A DNA stretch of 40,303 bases from Methanocrinis alkalitolerans (GCF_029167205.1 NZ_JARFPL010000023.1:1-40303), one strand, 5' to 3'; positions 15,819 to 24,914 are shown, numbered from the stretch's first letter. Notes: a model not told the origin generated them from the letters alone. Translations and numbers: made by a program.

Positions 15819-17528
15819 TCAGGCCGTCTCGGTCCTAGCCACCTCTTCGAGGCCCAGCTCCTTTATCGACTCCTCCCTCATCTTGTACTTCTGGATCTTG
15901 CCGGTGACGGTCATGGGGAAGCCGTCGACGAACTTGATGTACCGGGGGATCTTGAAGTGGGCGATCCTGCCCCGACAGAAGAGCAACACCTCGTCGGCGG
16001 TGAGGGACCGGCCCTCCTTCAGCTTGATCCAGGCCATCAGCTCCTCGCCGTACTTGGCGTCGGGGACGCCGATCACCTGGACGTCGCTTATGTCGGGGTG
16101 GGTGTAGAGGAACTCCTCGATCTCCCGTGGGTAGATGTTCTCGCCGCCCCGGATCACCATGTCCTTGAGCCGGCCGGTGATCTTGCAGTAATCCTCATCA
16201 TCCAGGATCCCCAGATCCCCGGTGTGGAGCCACCCCTCCTTGTCGATCGCCTTATCGGTGGCGCCGGGGTTGTTGTAGTAGCACCTCATGATGGCGTAGC
16301 CCCGGGCGCAGATCTCGCCGGTCTCGCCCCGGTGCATGATCTTGCCGGTCTTGGGATCTGTGATCTTCACCTCGGTGTGGGGCATCGGCTTTCCGACGGT
16401 GGAGACCCTCCGCTCCAGGGAGTCTGACGTCGAGGACATGGTGATCCCGGGGGAGGCCTCGGTCTGGCCGTAGGTGATCACCACCTCCCTCATGTTCATG
16501 AGGCTGCTCACCTTCTTCATGTACTCCGTCGGGCAGGGGGAGCCGGCCATGATCCCGGTCCGGAGGCTCGATAGGTCGTACTTATCGAAGTCGGGGTGCT
16601 CCAGCTCTGCGACGAACATGGTGGGAACGCCGTGGAGGGCGGTGCACCTCTCCTGCTCGACGGCAGCGAGGGTCGAGGCGGGGTCGAAGTACTCCGCCGG
16701 GAGGACCATCGTCGCCCCGTGGGTCATGCAGGCCATGTTCGATAGTACCATCCCGAAGCAGTGGTAGAAGGGGACGGGGATGCAGAGCCGATCCTGGTCG
16801 GTGAACTTCATGCACTCGCCGATGAAGTAGCCGTTATTGAGGATGTTGTGGTGGGTTAGGACGACCCCTTTGGGAAAGCCGGTCGTCCCCGAGGTGTACT
16901 GGATGTTGATGGGGTCGTCGAAGTCGAGGCTCTCCTGCTCTGCCCGGAGGACGTCGTCGTGGACCTCGTCGCCCATCTTCAGCACCTCATCCCAGGCGCG
17001 CATCCCCGGCCTCTCCTCTCCCCGGATCAGCACCGCCGTCTTGAGGTAGGGCAGGCTCTCGCAGGATATCTTGCCGGGCTTGCTCTGCGCCGCCTCCGGG
17101 CAGACCTCGAAGAACATGCTGACGTAGTCGGAGGTCTTGAACCGGTCGATGAGAAAGAGGGCCTGGCTCTCCGACTGCTTGAGCGCATACAACAGCTCGT
17201 GGGTCCTGTAGGCGGGGTTGATGTTCACCATGATGATCCCCACCTTGGCGGTGGCGAACTGGCAGATGATCCACTCGGCGATGTTCGTCGCCCAGATCGC
17301 GAGGCGATCTCCCTTCTTCAGCCCCAGGGCGTGAAATCCCTTCGCCGCGCGGTTGACCTCCTGTTGCAGTTCGCGGTAGGTGTAGCGCAGCCCCTGGTGG
17401 ATTGAGACTATGGCGTCGTTGTCGGGGTACTTTTCGGCGATCTCGTCGAACATATCCGGTATCGTCTTTCCGATCAGGGGCTTCTCGGAGGCCATGAAGG
17501 CGTAGCTGGAGGATCTTCTGCCCGGCAT
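15819..17528 (-). CDS. Acyl-CoA synthetase (AMP-forming), fatty-acid ligase type
   Basis: 569 aa, a full-length ANL-superfamily enzyme that activates a carboxylic acid with ATP and joins it to CoA. The phosphate-binding motif is YTSGTTGFPKG (211-221), followed by YGQTEASPG, HTGDLGILDDE, GRLKDMVIRGGENIYPREIE and the C-terminal TVTGKIQKYKMR with the adenylation Lys. The sequence is closer to medium/long-chain acyl-CoA ligases than to acetyl-CoA synthetase (Acs), so it is probably not the main acetate-activating enzyme. Methanotrichaceae carry several such genes. Start is uncertain: ATG at 17528, or Met12 at 17495, where the family-like sequence begins. Confidence 0.88.
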   Translation of the reverse strand: MPGRRSSSYAFMASEKPLIGKTIPDMFDEIAEKYPDNDAIVSIHQGLRYTYRELQQEVNRAAKGFHALGLKKGDRLAIWATNIAEWIICQFATAKVGIIMVNINPAYRTHELLYALKQSESQALFLIDRFKTSDYVSMFFEVCPEAAQSKPGKISCESLPYLKTAVLIRGEERPGMRAWDEVLKMGDEVHDDVLRAEQESLDFDDPINIQYTSGTTGFPKGVVLTHHNILNNGYFIGECMKFTDQDRLCIPVPFYHCFGMVLSNMACMTHGATMVLPAEYFDPASTLAAVEQERCTALHGVPTMFVAELEHPDFDKYDLSSLRTGIMAGSPCPTEYMKKVSSLMNMREVVITYGQTEASPGITMSSTSDSLERRVSTVGKPMPHTEVKITDPKTGKIMHRGETGEICARGYAIMRCYYNNPGATDKAIDKEGWLHTGDLGILDDEDYCKITGRLKDMVIRGGENIYPREIEEFLYTHPDISDVQVIGVPDAKYGEELMAWIKLKEGRSLTADEVLLFCRGRIAHFKIPRYIKFVDGFPMTVTGKIQKYKMREESIKELGLEEVARTETA

Positions 17529-17813
17529 GAAAGAGGCGTGAGATCCTTATTTGCATTTAACCTTATCCCGGCGGGGCGGGTGGAGGAGGTTTATAAATAA
17601 TTGTGGGAATAAATTTTCGGGGAAACTCGGCGGGAGGAGGGCGGGCGATTCGTGGCGGCTCGGGCTCCTGCAACCGGCGCAGATCTCTCGGCCTAGGTTC
17701 TTGGGCTGCTCCAGGTCCCTTCGAATCAGTCAGCAGCCTTCCACCCCATCTCCCGAAATTAGGATATTCCTGGCAGCCTCTTATCAAGGCGAGTTCGGAG
17801 TATTCTGCGAGGG

Positions 17814-20075
17814 TCATGCGCCAAATCTCTGTTTTATATATTCCTGGGTCTGGCTAGCGCTTAGTTCGGTAGTTGATGGCCCAGTTCGAATGTAAAATCG
17901 TTCAATATCACCGTCTTTCAAGAATACTGGCGTCGGAACTTTTCGGCATTTGATAACCATCACACGGCTGTCTTCGTGGTCATCAAATCGGACGTACAGG
18001 CTGGTTATTGCCTGAATTCCCATACGTTCCTTAACAATATTCACAAGATGAAGATTCATCTTGTCTTCGTTGGCAAAATTATCCACTTGGATACCCACAG
18101 GGCTGCCATCATCGGAAACACCTACTACGAGAGTTCCACCGTTGGTGTTCAAAAAGCCCGCTATAGTTCTAAGCACAGAGAACTCCATGCGAGGATCTCT
18201 AGTGCCGGTGTGCAGATTGGTGCGCAGGGTGGATTTGAACTCTAGCTCTTCTGATTCTCCACTTATAATCACCCTCGATAGATCGAACTCTGCGGCTGCT
18301 AAATCTTCCTCGATCTCTCCAGCTGCAAGTGTCACATAGCCTTCGGCGATAATCTTAGCCATAAGCTCACGACGCGTTTCAAGGAAATCACGAAATTCAA
18401 GATGTTCCCAATTGAAAGGCATCGCGTGCAAGTGGTACATTCGGTCAAGTTCCATCTGATTGAATCGCTCTTTAATCTCTGGCAGATAATCTGATGGTGC
18501 TTGGTCTGAAATATCTAAATTGTCGCCCCACTCCACGAGGGCATAATTGGCGATCTGGTTGGTATCACGGACCGCATTAATCCCAAGCCTGGTTAAATAG
18601 CCTTTAGGGAAGAGGTGGTGACGCTCCACAGCCGATCGATTTGCGTGCAATGTCGGATCCAGCAGATCTTCCACCTTGAGCTTTGAAAAGAGCGCCTTCG
18701 AATCCAGCAGTACCAGTGCAGCATAATAAGCAAAAAGCGAGGGACTTCGCGGAGATGAGGTTGCCAGATCATTAGGCAGCGACACCGCCCAGAAGTCATT
18801 GGTGAGTGTGATATCACAAATATTGTTGAGCATCCTCACAAAGCCATCGGCAGTGCTTACATCTCGCAGCCGAGCCAGATCAAATTCCATGGCTGATTCT
18901 GGCGAGCCAGTAAAGCGTCCGGTTACAGCTGACATGAAAAACCAGCGTGCAATTGCCTGGCGCAAATCAGATTCCTTCACATTATATTCGGTGCGTCCGA
19001 TCAGGTAAAGCGTGTAGGAAAATAAGAGGTTGTTCTGTGAGCTAATCATCTTACCGCTGCGAAAACCAGCTTGCCGAATACAATTCATAAAGTCATGCCA
19101 GTATTGAAGATTTAACACCCGCTCCTGAGCATCTTTAAGCAGTTCAAATTGCTGTACCCGTAGTTCTTCGCTAAATTTCTCAGTTTCAAGATCCTTGCCG
19201 CGCAAAATTGAGTAAATATATTTTAATCTAGCACGTTTGAATGCGATGCCCACGCCGACTCGCAATAACTGATCCGGAGACGGCTCGATGAAATAGTTGA
19301 ACGGTGATGCCGCTCCTTTCGACGGTTTGCGGGATTCGCGGCAGAACTCCTCCAGGGCAGCCCGCCCTTCATCCCAAAATACCGACATCAAGGTGAGAAT
19401 AAAGTCTGCCTGATTCAAAGGAGTACCTTTGCTGTTGATGCGTACAAAGACATCGGATACCGCTTCTTCATCGATATCTGAGGCAAGTTCAAGCGCAGTA
19501 AAAGGGTAACTCCTCAATCCCTGAAGCCTCAAAATTCGGTCTTCGATGGCCAATTCCTCGGCTTCATCTACCTCTCGCACAGTCCTTAAATTTTCAAGGT
19601 AATCCTTAATTATTCGCGTTACCTTAGCATCCTCACTCCACAACACAGATATGTCAGAAATGAACGACTTGTCGCGCCGGATAGCCGCGTCGGCGACCTC
19701 AAATTTCTCCTCCATCGGATTGAAGGCGATTTCAATGCGCTCTTTTTTGAAATTTTCCCTTATAACCGGCACTCCCTTGATAACAGCGTACAAGGAAGTA
19801 AGTCGTTGTTGGCCATCAACGATAACTAGATGCGGTGTCTTCTGCTTATTGTCAGTGCCAATCGTTTTTCCTTCATCCCATGATAATCCGTTCTGCCAAA
19901 AAAGAAAGTAGCCCACAGGGTAGCCCTTGTACATGGAATCGAACAGGTCACGAGCCTTGGCATTTTTCCAGACAAATGGTCGCTGGATGTCCGGCAGACC
20001 GATTTCGCCTAGAGCGACTTTCTTCACCAGAGCGTCCAAATCGTAATCTACCTTATTAAAGACGGTTTTACCCAT
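17814..20075 (-). CDS. GmrSD-type DUF262/HNH protein fused to Schlafen AlbA_2 domain (candidate defence nuclease)
   Basis: 753 aa. N-terminal DUF262: QRPFVW (31-36) and the signature VDGQQRLTSLY (86-96), a ParB/Srx-like fold that uses nucleotides in GmrS. Residues ~470-560 hold a DUF1524-like HNH nuclease: VERHHLFPKGYLTRLG (483-498) then NQIANYALVEWGDNLDISDQ. The C-terminus (~606-753) is an AlbA_2/Schlafen-type domain: ESEELEFKSTLR, FLNTNGGTLVVGVSDDGSPV (641-660), RFYIRTGPSTTEL. GmrSD proteins are type IV restriction enzymes that cut modified DNA; the AlbA_2 addition is not part of classical GmrSD. GAGGAG precedes the ATG. Base composition is lower in GC than its neighbours, suggesting transfer. 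No methylase or partner gene is adjacent, so it may work alone. Confidence 0.85.
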   Translation of the reverse strand: MGKTVFNKVDYDLDALVKKVALGEIGLPDIQRPFVWKNAKARDLFDSMYKGYPVGYFLFWQNGLSWDEGKTIGTDNKQKTPHLVIVDGQQRLTSLYAVIKGVPVIRENFKKERIEIAFNPMEEKFEVADAAIRRDKSFISDISVLWSEDAKVTRIIKDYLENLRTVREVDEAEELAIEDRILRLQGLRSYPFTALELASDIDEEAVSDVFVRINSKGTPLNQADFILTLMSVFWDEGRAALEEFCRESRKPSKGAASPFNYFIEPSPDQLLRVGVGIAFKRARLKYIYSILRGKDLETEKFSEELRVQQFELLKDAQERVLNLQYWHDFMNCIRQAGFRSGKMISSQNNLLFSYTLYLIGRTEYNVKESDLRQAIARWFFMSAVTGRFTGSPESAMEFDLARLRDVSTADGFVRMLNNICDITLTNDFWAVSLPNDLATSSPRSPSLFAYYAALVLLDSKALFSKLKVEDLLDPTLHANRSAVERHHLFPKGYLTRLGINAVRDTNQIANYALVEWGDNLDISDQAPSDYLPEIKERFNQMELDRMYHLHAMPFNWEHLEFRDFLETRRELMAKIIAEGYVTLAAGEIEEDLAAAEFDLSRVIISGESEELEFKSTLRTNLHTGTRDPRMEFSVLRTIAGFLNTNGGTLVVGVSDDGSPVGIQVDNFANEDKMNLHLVNIVKERMGIQAITSLYVRFDDHEDSRVMVIKCRKVPTPVFLKDGDIERFYIRTGPSTTELSASQTQEYIKQRFGA

Positions 20076-20190
20076 GCGTTATTCTCTCCTCAGGTCCGTT
20101 CCAGTTGATCGACCAGACTGTGCATTCCTGGATCGACATTTCTTTTAAGCTGACTTCATCCTTTCGCTTCGCCTGCCAACCGCCCTCAGA

Positions 20191-20345
20191 ACCCTGATAT
20201 AAAATGCCCTCCCTTTCTCCTACCCAACGTGGTTAAGATGTTCGACTGCGCCGAAAGGTACGGCCACCGTTTCGGCAAACTCGCCGGACAGCCGGGCGAC
20301 CGAAAAGAAGTCGGAGTTCGACTAGATCCTCCAGATGCCCACGCC
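20191..20345 (+). pseudogene. Truncated duplicate of the 24348 gene and its promoter
   Basis: From 20191 the sequence matches 24301 onward at a constant offset of 4110 bp: the same TATA region (ACCCTGATATAAAATGCCCT), the same leader position, and an ATG at 20238 with MFDCAERYGHRF against MFDYAERYGTRF. After about 25 codons small indels shift the frame and similarity fades near 20345. No intact protein is possible. The frame that stays open to 20498 is low-complexity and not credible. Confidence 0.75.
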
Positions 20346-20579
20346 CCGGAGCCATCCGACCTCCGCGCCCCCGCTAATTCCCGCCGACGCCCCCGCCCCC
20401 GGCCTCTCCGAGACTCTGGCTTGCGGATGAAAAGAGGGTCAACGGCAGACGGCTCTTCTTCTGAGCTTCCGCCTATACTTGCGAAGAGGCCGGCATAAAA
20501 GACCGCCGGGAAAAGCATAAGAAGCGGCGCGACCTCCCCGATAGGGAAGGGTCGTAGAGCGCCTCCGAGGGCGATCGTC
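20346..20579 (+). other. Upstream region of the first ClC gene
   Basis: GC-rich and without a credible gene. No clear TATA box was found. GAGGG at about 20567-20571 is a possible ribosome-binding site for the TTG start at 20580. Confidence 0.3.
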
Positions 20580-22319
20580 TTGAGAGAAGATCAAGCGGCC
20601 GACGGCGGCCTAATCAGAAGGATTTCGCGCAGCTACAGGTGGGCCTACATCGACATGCTGGCGATGCTGATCGGCGTCGCTGGAGGAGCTGGGGCGATCC
20701 TCTTTCAAAAGGTCATCGAGTTCATCCACGGCATATTCTTCTCAGGGATCGATCCCGGTGCGGGGCCGGGCCTCTCCGTCATCCTCTATCCGATCATCGG
20801 CGGCCTCATCGTCGGGCCCATCGTCTGCCTCCTCGCCCCCGAGGCAAAGGGCCACGGCGTCCCCCAGATCATCGAGAGCCTCCAGGTCGGCGGGGGTCAG
20901 ATCAGAAAGAGGGTGGGATTTCTCCTCATCCTCGCCTCGGCGGTGATCATCGGGAGCGGCGGAAGCGCCGGAAGGGAGGGTCCCATCGCCCAGATCGGAG
21001 CCTCCTTCGGCTCCCTCATCGGCCAGATCTTCCGCCTCGGCCCAAAGGACCTGAAGCTCCTGACGGTCTGCGGCGTCGCCGCCGGGGTCGCCGGGACCTT
21101 CAACGCCCCCATGGGCGGCGCCATCTTCAGCATGGAGGTGGTGGCCAGGAGGTTCTCACCCTACGACTCGGTCCCGATCCTCCTCTCGGCGGTCGTCGGG
21201 GCGGCGGTGGCAGGCACCATCATCGCCCCCGTCCCGGCCTTCACAAACCCCGAGTTCTCCTTCGGGATCCAGGACCTCCTCCTCTGCTTCGTCCTGGGCC
21301 CGGCGTTCGGGGCCCTCGCCTTCTCCTGGGTGAGGTTCTTCTATTCGATCGAAGACCTCTTCGAGGGGCTCAGAGTCCCCAAGATGCTGAAGCCCGCCGT
21401 CGGAGGGATCGTCGCCGGAATCGGCGGATACCTCCTCTACGGCTACGGGATCATGGGGGTCGGCTACGACGGGATCGCCAGGATCTTCGAGATGCCCGCC
21501 CTCTCGGCCTCGGCGGATTTGATCCTCTTCCTCGTCACCCTCGGCCTCGTCAAGATCCTGGCCACCTCCTTCACCGTCGGATCCGGAGGAAGCGGCGGCA
21601 TCTTCGCCCCCTCCCTCTACATCGGGTTCGTCTTCGGGGTGGCCTTCGGCCTCCTCTCCGAGGCGGCCCTCCCGGGGCTGGCGACCGCTTCCCCGACGGT
21701 CTACGGCCTTTTGGGGATGGCGGCCCTCTTCGCCGGGGCCGCCCGGGCGCCCCTGACCTGCATCGTCATGATCCCGGAGATGGCGAGCAGCTACGGCAGA
21801 CTCCCTCCCATCATCATCGCCTGCGTCCTCAGCTACGCCACAGCCCAGATCCTGATGAGGGGGGCGTCGATCTACTCCATCAAGCTCGCCAAGAAGGGGA
21901 TCTTCATCGACCAGCCCCAGCCGGTCCTGAGGGGGATCACCGTCGGCGAGGCGATGAATCGGGAGGTCGTCACCGTGGGGGAGGAGATGACCCTCCGGGA
22001 GCTTCGGGATCTCGTCTTCAGGACCAACCACACCGGCTTTCCCGTGGTCAGGGACGGAGAGCTCGTCGGGATCGTCACCTTCGATGACCTCCGCAACGTT
22101 CCTGTAGAAGAGCAGGATGAGTCGACCGTCGGCGACGTCGCCGAGAGGGCGGTCGTCACCGTCCGCCCCGACCATTCAACGAAGTACGCCATGGACCTGA
22201 TGTACCAGAACAAGATCGGGAGGCTCCCCGTCGTCAGCGGCGACGACCCGAAGAGGCTCGTGGGGATGATCACGAGGACGGACGTCATCCGGGCCTACGA
22301 GGCAGATGCCGAGAGATGA
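20580..22319 (+). CDS. ClC-type chloride channel/antiporter with CBS pair (copy 1)
   Basis: 579 aa. The ClC filter motifs are present: GSGGSAGREGPIAQIG (126-141) with the gating Glu133 in GREGP, and GSGGSGGIFAPSLYIG in the second half. About ten membrane helices run to residue ~430. A pair of CBS domains follows (VGEAMNREVVTVGEEMTLRE, FPVVRDGELVGIVTFDDLR; VGDVAERAVVTVRPDHS, RLPVVSGDDPKRLVGMITRT), which usually bind adenine nucleotides and regulate transport. The gating Glu is retained, so both channel and H+/Cl- exchange remain possible. Start: TTG at 20580, which aligns with the paralogue; ATG at 20654 would cut into the first helix region. Tail-to-tail with the second ClC gene, 79 bp between stops. 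Confidence 0.85.
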   Translation: MREDQAADGGLIRRISRSYRWAYIDMLAMLIGVAGGAGAILFQKVIEFIHGIFFSGIDPGAGPGLSVILYPIIGGLIVGPIVCLLAPEAKGHGVPQIIESLQVGGGQIRKRVGFLLILASAVIIGSGGSAGREGPIAQIGASFGSLIGQIFRLGPKDLKLLTVCGVAAGVAGTFNAPMGGAIFSMEVVARRFSPYDSVPILLSAVVGAAVAGTIIAPVPAFTNPEFSFGIQDLLLCFVLGPAFGALAFSWVRFFYSIEDLFEGLRVPKMLKPAVGGIVAGIGGYLLYGYGIMGVGYDGIARIFEMPALSASADLILFLVTLGLVKILATSFTVGSGGSGGIFAPSLYIGFVFGVAFGLLSEAALPGLATASPTVYGLLGMAALFAGAARAPLTCIVMIPEMASSYGRLPPIIIACVLSYATAQILMRGASIYSIKLAKKGIFIDQPQPVLRGITVGEAMNREVVTVGEEMTLRELRDLVFRTNHTGFPVVRDGELVGIVTFDDLRNVPVEEQDESTVGDVAERAVVTVRPDHSTKYAMDLMYQNKIGRLPVVSGDDPKRLVGMITRTDVIRAYEADAER

Positions 22320-22398
22320 TTACCAGAAGACGATAAGACGGTGATCGATCGACAAGAATCCCGGAGCCGATCCGCCGTTAAGGGCTGCCGACCTGTAA

Positions 22399-24129
22399 TC
22401 AGTCCCGCCTCGCCCCGTCTCTGCTCAGGACCTCGTAGGCTGCGATGGCATCGGTCCTGGTGACGATCCCGACCACCTTCTTCGGATCCTCTCGATCCAC
22501 CACCACTAGCCGGCCGACGTTGTTTCTGTAAAGGCGGTCCATGGCATTCTTCATATTCTCGTCGGGGAAGGCGACTATAACGTCCTTCACCGCCACCTCT
22601 CCGACCCTGACCTCGCCCTGCCGCCCCTCCGGGACTCGCCGAAGGTCGTCGAAGGTGACGATCCCGGCGAGCTTGCCTTCTTCGACGACGGGAAAACCCC
22701 GGACGTTCTCTCGGAAGACCCTCGCCATCGCATCCCTGACCGTCGTCTCCGGCCCCACGGAGGCGACCTCCCGGACCATGGCGTCCCTCACGAGGACCCG
22801 CTCCAGGAGAGCCTCCCCCGCCTCCAGGGATACCCCCTTCCTCACGAGCTTCATGGTGAAGATCGTCGACCCCGACAGGCCGATGGAGGCGACGGCGTAG
22901 CTTGCGGCGGAGGCGATCATGAGGGCCGGAAGGAGGGAGTAGTCGGCGGCCATCTCCGAGATCAATACCACGGAGGCGAGGGGGGCCCCCGCCGAACCCG
23001 CCAGGAGGGCGGCGGCCCCCAGGAGGGCGTAGGCTGGAGCGTGCCCCTCGGCGGCAGGCAGTATCTCGCCGAATAGAAGGCCGAAGGAGGCTCCCGCCAC
23101 CGCTCCGACGACGAGGGTCGGTCCGATGGTTCCTCCGCACCCCCCGGAGCCGAGGGTCGAGGCGGTGGCCAGGGCCTTCGCCGCCGCCAGGGCCAGGAGG
23201 AATAGGGCGAGACGGGATGCTTCCGATCCGGCGGGGCCCGATGCGATAGCGAGGACCCTATCAACGCCGTCATATCCGACTCCCATAACCCCGTAACCGA
23301 TGAAGTAGAGCCCTGCTGCCCCGGCCACGAGACCTCCGAGCCCCGGCTTCAGCCCCTCAGATAGGGGGATCCCTTCGAAGAGCCTCTCGGCCCCGGCTAG
23401 GAGCCTCCCCCAGAGGAGGGCGAGGACGCCGAAGATCAGCCCCAGAAATAAGCAAAGGAAGAGCTCCGGGAGGGGGATCTCGGTCCAGAGGGGGGTGAAG
23501 GCGGGGTTCTGCCCGAGGAAGGCGGAGGCGGTCGCCGCACCGACAACCGCCGAGAGGAGGATGGGGACGGCGTCCACCATCCGAAAACGCCTCATAACCA
23601 CCTCCATCCCGAAGATGGCGCTTCCCAGGGGGGCGTTGAAGGTCCCGGCGAGCCCCGCCACAAACCCCGAGACGGCCAGGATCTGGACTTCGGTGACGTT
23701 CAGCCTGAGCCTCTGACCCAGGAGGGACCCGAAGGAGGCCCCTATCTGGGCTATGGGACCCTCCCTGCCGGCGCTCCCGCCGCTCCCGATGGTGACGGCC
23801 GAGGCGAGGAGGATGGCAGGGGCCGTCCGGGGACGGATCCGCCCCCCTCTCTTATGGAGGGTCTCCATCAGAGCCGGGACTGTCTCCCCCTTCGCCTCGG
23901 GGGCGAACCGCAGTATCAGAAGGCCAACGACCAGCCCTCCCAGGACCGGAAGGAGGACCATCCCCCCGTCGCCGCCAGGGAGGGCGTTGAGGACCGGTCC
24001 GAAGAAGAGGCGGTGGACCCCCTCGGCAAGCCTTCTGAAGACGACGGCCCCCATCCCCCCGACGAGGCCGGTGACGATGGCGAGGGCGTCCAGGAGAAGC
24101 CACCTGTTCTCGCCTTGGATGCGGATCAT
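22399..24129 (-). CDS. ClC-type chloride channel/antiporter with CBS pair (copy 2)
   Basis: Paralogue of the preceding gene in the opposite direction. It has GSGGSAGREGPIAQIG with the gating Glu, and GSGGCGGTIGPTLVVG in place of the GSGGSGGIFAP motif, so a Cys replaces a Ser and the selectivity segment differs. The C-terminal CBS pair is VRDAMVREVASVGPETTVRD, FPVVEEGKLAGIVTFDDLRR, then VKDVIVAF and VGRLVVVDREDPKKVVGIVT. The frame is open to 24288, but the ATG at 24129 (MIRIQGENRWLLLDALAIVTG) is chosen because it aligns with copy 1; the ~53 extra codons are unlike the family and run over the palindrome at 24248. About 577 aa from that start. Confidence 0.83.
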   Translation of the reverse strand: MIRIQGENRWLLLDALAIVTGLVGGMGAVVFRRLAEGVHRLFFGPVLNALPGGDGGMVLLPVLGGLVVGLLILRFAPEAKGETVPALMETLHKRGGRIRPRTAPAILLASAVTIGSGGSAGREGPIAQIGASFGSLLGQRLRLNVTEVQILAVSGFVAGLAGTFNAPLGSAIFGMEVVMRRFRMVDAVPILLSAVVGAATASAFLGQNPAFTPLWTEIPLPELFLCLFLGLIFGVLALLWGRLLAGAERLFEGIPLSEGLKPGLGGLVAGAAGLYFIGYGVMGVGYDGVDRVLAIASGPAGSEASRLALFLLALAAAKALATASTLGSGGCGGTIGPTLVVGAVAGASFGLLFGEILPAAEGHAPAYALLGAAALLAGSAGAPLASVVLISEMAADYSLLPALMIASAASYAVASIGLSGSTIFTMKLVRKGVSLEAGEALLERVLVRDAMVREVASVGPETTVRDAMARVFRENVRGFPVVEEGKLAGIVTFDDLRRVPEGRQGEVRVGEVAVKDVIVAFPDENMKNAMDRLYRNNVGRLVVVDREDPKKVVGIVTRTDAIAAYEVLSRDGARRD

Positions 24130-24247
24130 CAGGGCTCTCAAGGTATCCTTCGTCACGAGGATGGACGGATATAAAGAAGCTCTGTATGAAGGCGGCAAGG
24201 GGGAAGGCAGACTCCGGTTCCATCGGGGTTGAACGGTGACCGCTCTG

Positions 24248-24271
24248 GACGATCCTGCCGGCAGGATCGTC
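24248..24271. repeat. Perfect 24-bp palindrome
   Basis: The half-site GACGATCCTGCC (24248-24259) is followed at once by its exact complement (24260-24271). It lies in the divergent region between ClC copy 2 and the gene at 24348, about 35 bp upstream of that gene's TATA box. GGGGTT (24225) and AACCCC (24280) form a further loose repeat around it. It is a likely operator for a dimeric regulator; the truncated promoter copy at 20191 lacks it. Confidence 0.6.
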
Positions 24272-24304
24272 GTAATTTGAACCCCCATTCCGGCTTAATA
24301 ACCC

Positions 24305-24314
24305 TGATATAAAA
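24305..24314 (+). promoter_or_regulatory. TATA box of the 24348 gene
   Basis: TGATATAAAA lies about 38 bp before the ATG at 24348. The same element is conserved in the truncated copy at 20195-20204. Confidence 0.5.
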
Positions 24315-24347
24315 TGCCCTCCTTCTCTTCCCTCCGACGGGGTCAAG

Positions 24348-24914
24348 ATGTTCGATTACGCCGAGAGGTACGGCACCAGGTTCGTCAAGCTCGCCGACAG
24401 CAGGGGGACCGGAAAGGAGTTTGAGTTCGACCAGATCCTCCTGACGCCGACTGCCCGGGGCTACCGGGCCCTGGTGGAGCTGGCAAAGGAGGAGGTCGAC
24501 CCCAGGGTGATGAGGCTTCTATCGAAGGTCTGGCCGGAGCCGACGATAGAGAACCTCTCCTTCTTCGCCATGGCCGCCGCAGTCTATGCCCGGTCGGTGG
24601 CCGACCCCCCCCGCACCATAGACGTCGGGAGAGCCCTCCTCAGGACCGCCGCCTTCTGTCGCCTCCGGTGCGCCCGCCGCAAAGAGACCGGCGGAGGGTG
24701 CATGGCGGCGAAGGGGCTCGGCCGCCACCAGGTCCCCAAGTGCGTCAAGCTCCCGAGGGACGTCGAGGCCGCCTGGATGGACCTGAAGAAGTACATCGCC
24801 GCCGGCGCGGCTCGGGGGGCGGGGACGGGGGAGGAGGCGAGGTCGAGGGCCGCAGAGGGAATGAAGGTCGACTTCAAGCTCCCCGCCGATTACTCCCCCG
24901 TCACCTCCTGCTGA
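24348..24914 (+). CDS. Hypothetical protein with C-terminal-half cysteine motif
   Basis: 188 aa, soluble, family not recognised. The N-terminus (MFDYAERYGTRFVKLADSRG) is followed by a helical basic/acidic region. Residues ~104-128 contain CRLRC, then CMAAKGLGRHQVPKC, four Cys and one His that could bind zinc or another metal. The C-terminus is Ala/Gly-rich and ends in Cys. A TATA box and a palindrome lie upstream. A truncated duplicate of its first ~25 codons and promoter sits 4.1 kb upstream, so the locus was duplicated together with, or around, the ClC genes. The coding pattern (GC-rich third positions) supports a real gene. Confidence 0.65.
   Translation: MFDYAERYGTRFVKLADSRGTGKEFEFDQILLTPTARGYRALVELAKEEVDPRVMRLLSKVWPEPTIENLSFFAMAAAVYARSVADPPRTIDVGRALLRTAAFCRLRCARRKETGGGCMAAKGLGRHQVPKCVKLPRDVEAAWMDLKKYIAAGAARGAGTGEEARSRAAEGMKVDFKLPADYSPVTSC

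Noticed and set aside
15819..17528. Calling the AMP-ligase acetyl-CoA synthetase (acs)
   Set aside because: Length (569 aa) and motifs fit medium/long-chain acyl-CoA ligases better than the ~650-aa Acs.
20238..20498. Open frame continuing from the truncated gene copy
   Set aside because: After ~25 codons it leaves the ancestral frame and becomes Arg/Pro-rich; treated as a pseudogene only.
21156..22175. Long Asp/Glu/Gly-rich frame antisense to the first ClC gene
   Set aside because: Shadow of the GC-rich codon pattern of the ClC gene; no start signal and repetitive composition.
22399..24288. Longer start for the second ClC gene at 24288
   Set aside because: The extra 53 codons do not align with the paralogue and cover the 24-bp palindrome and promoter region.
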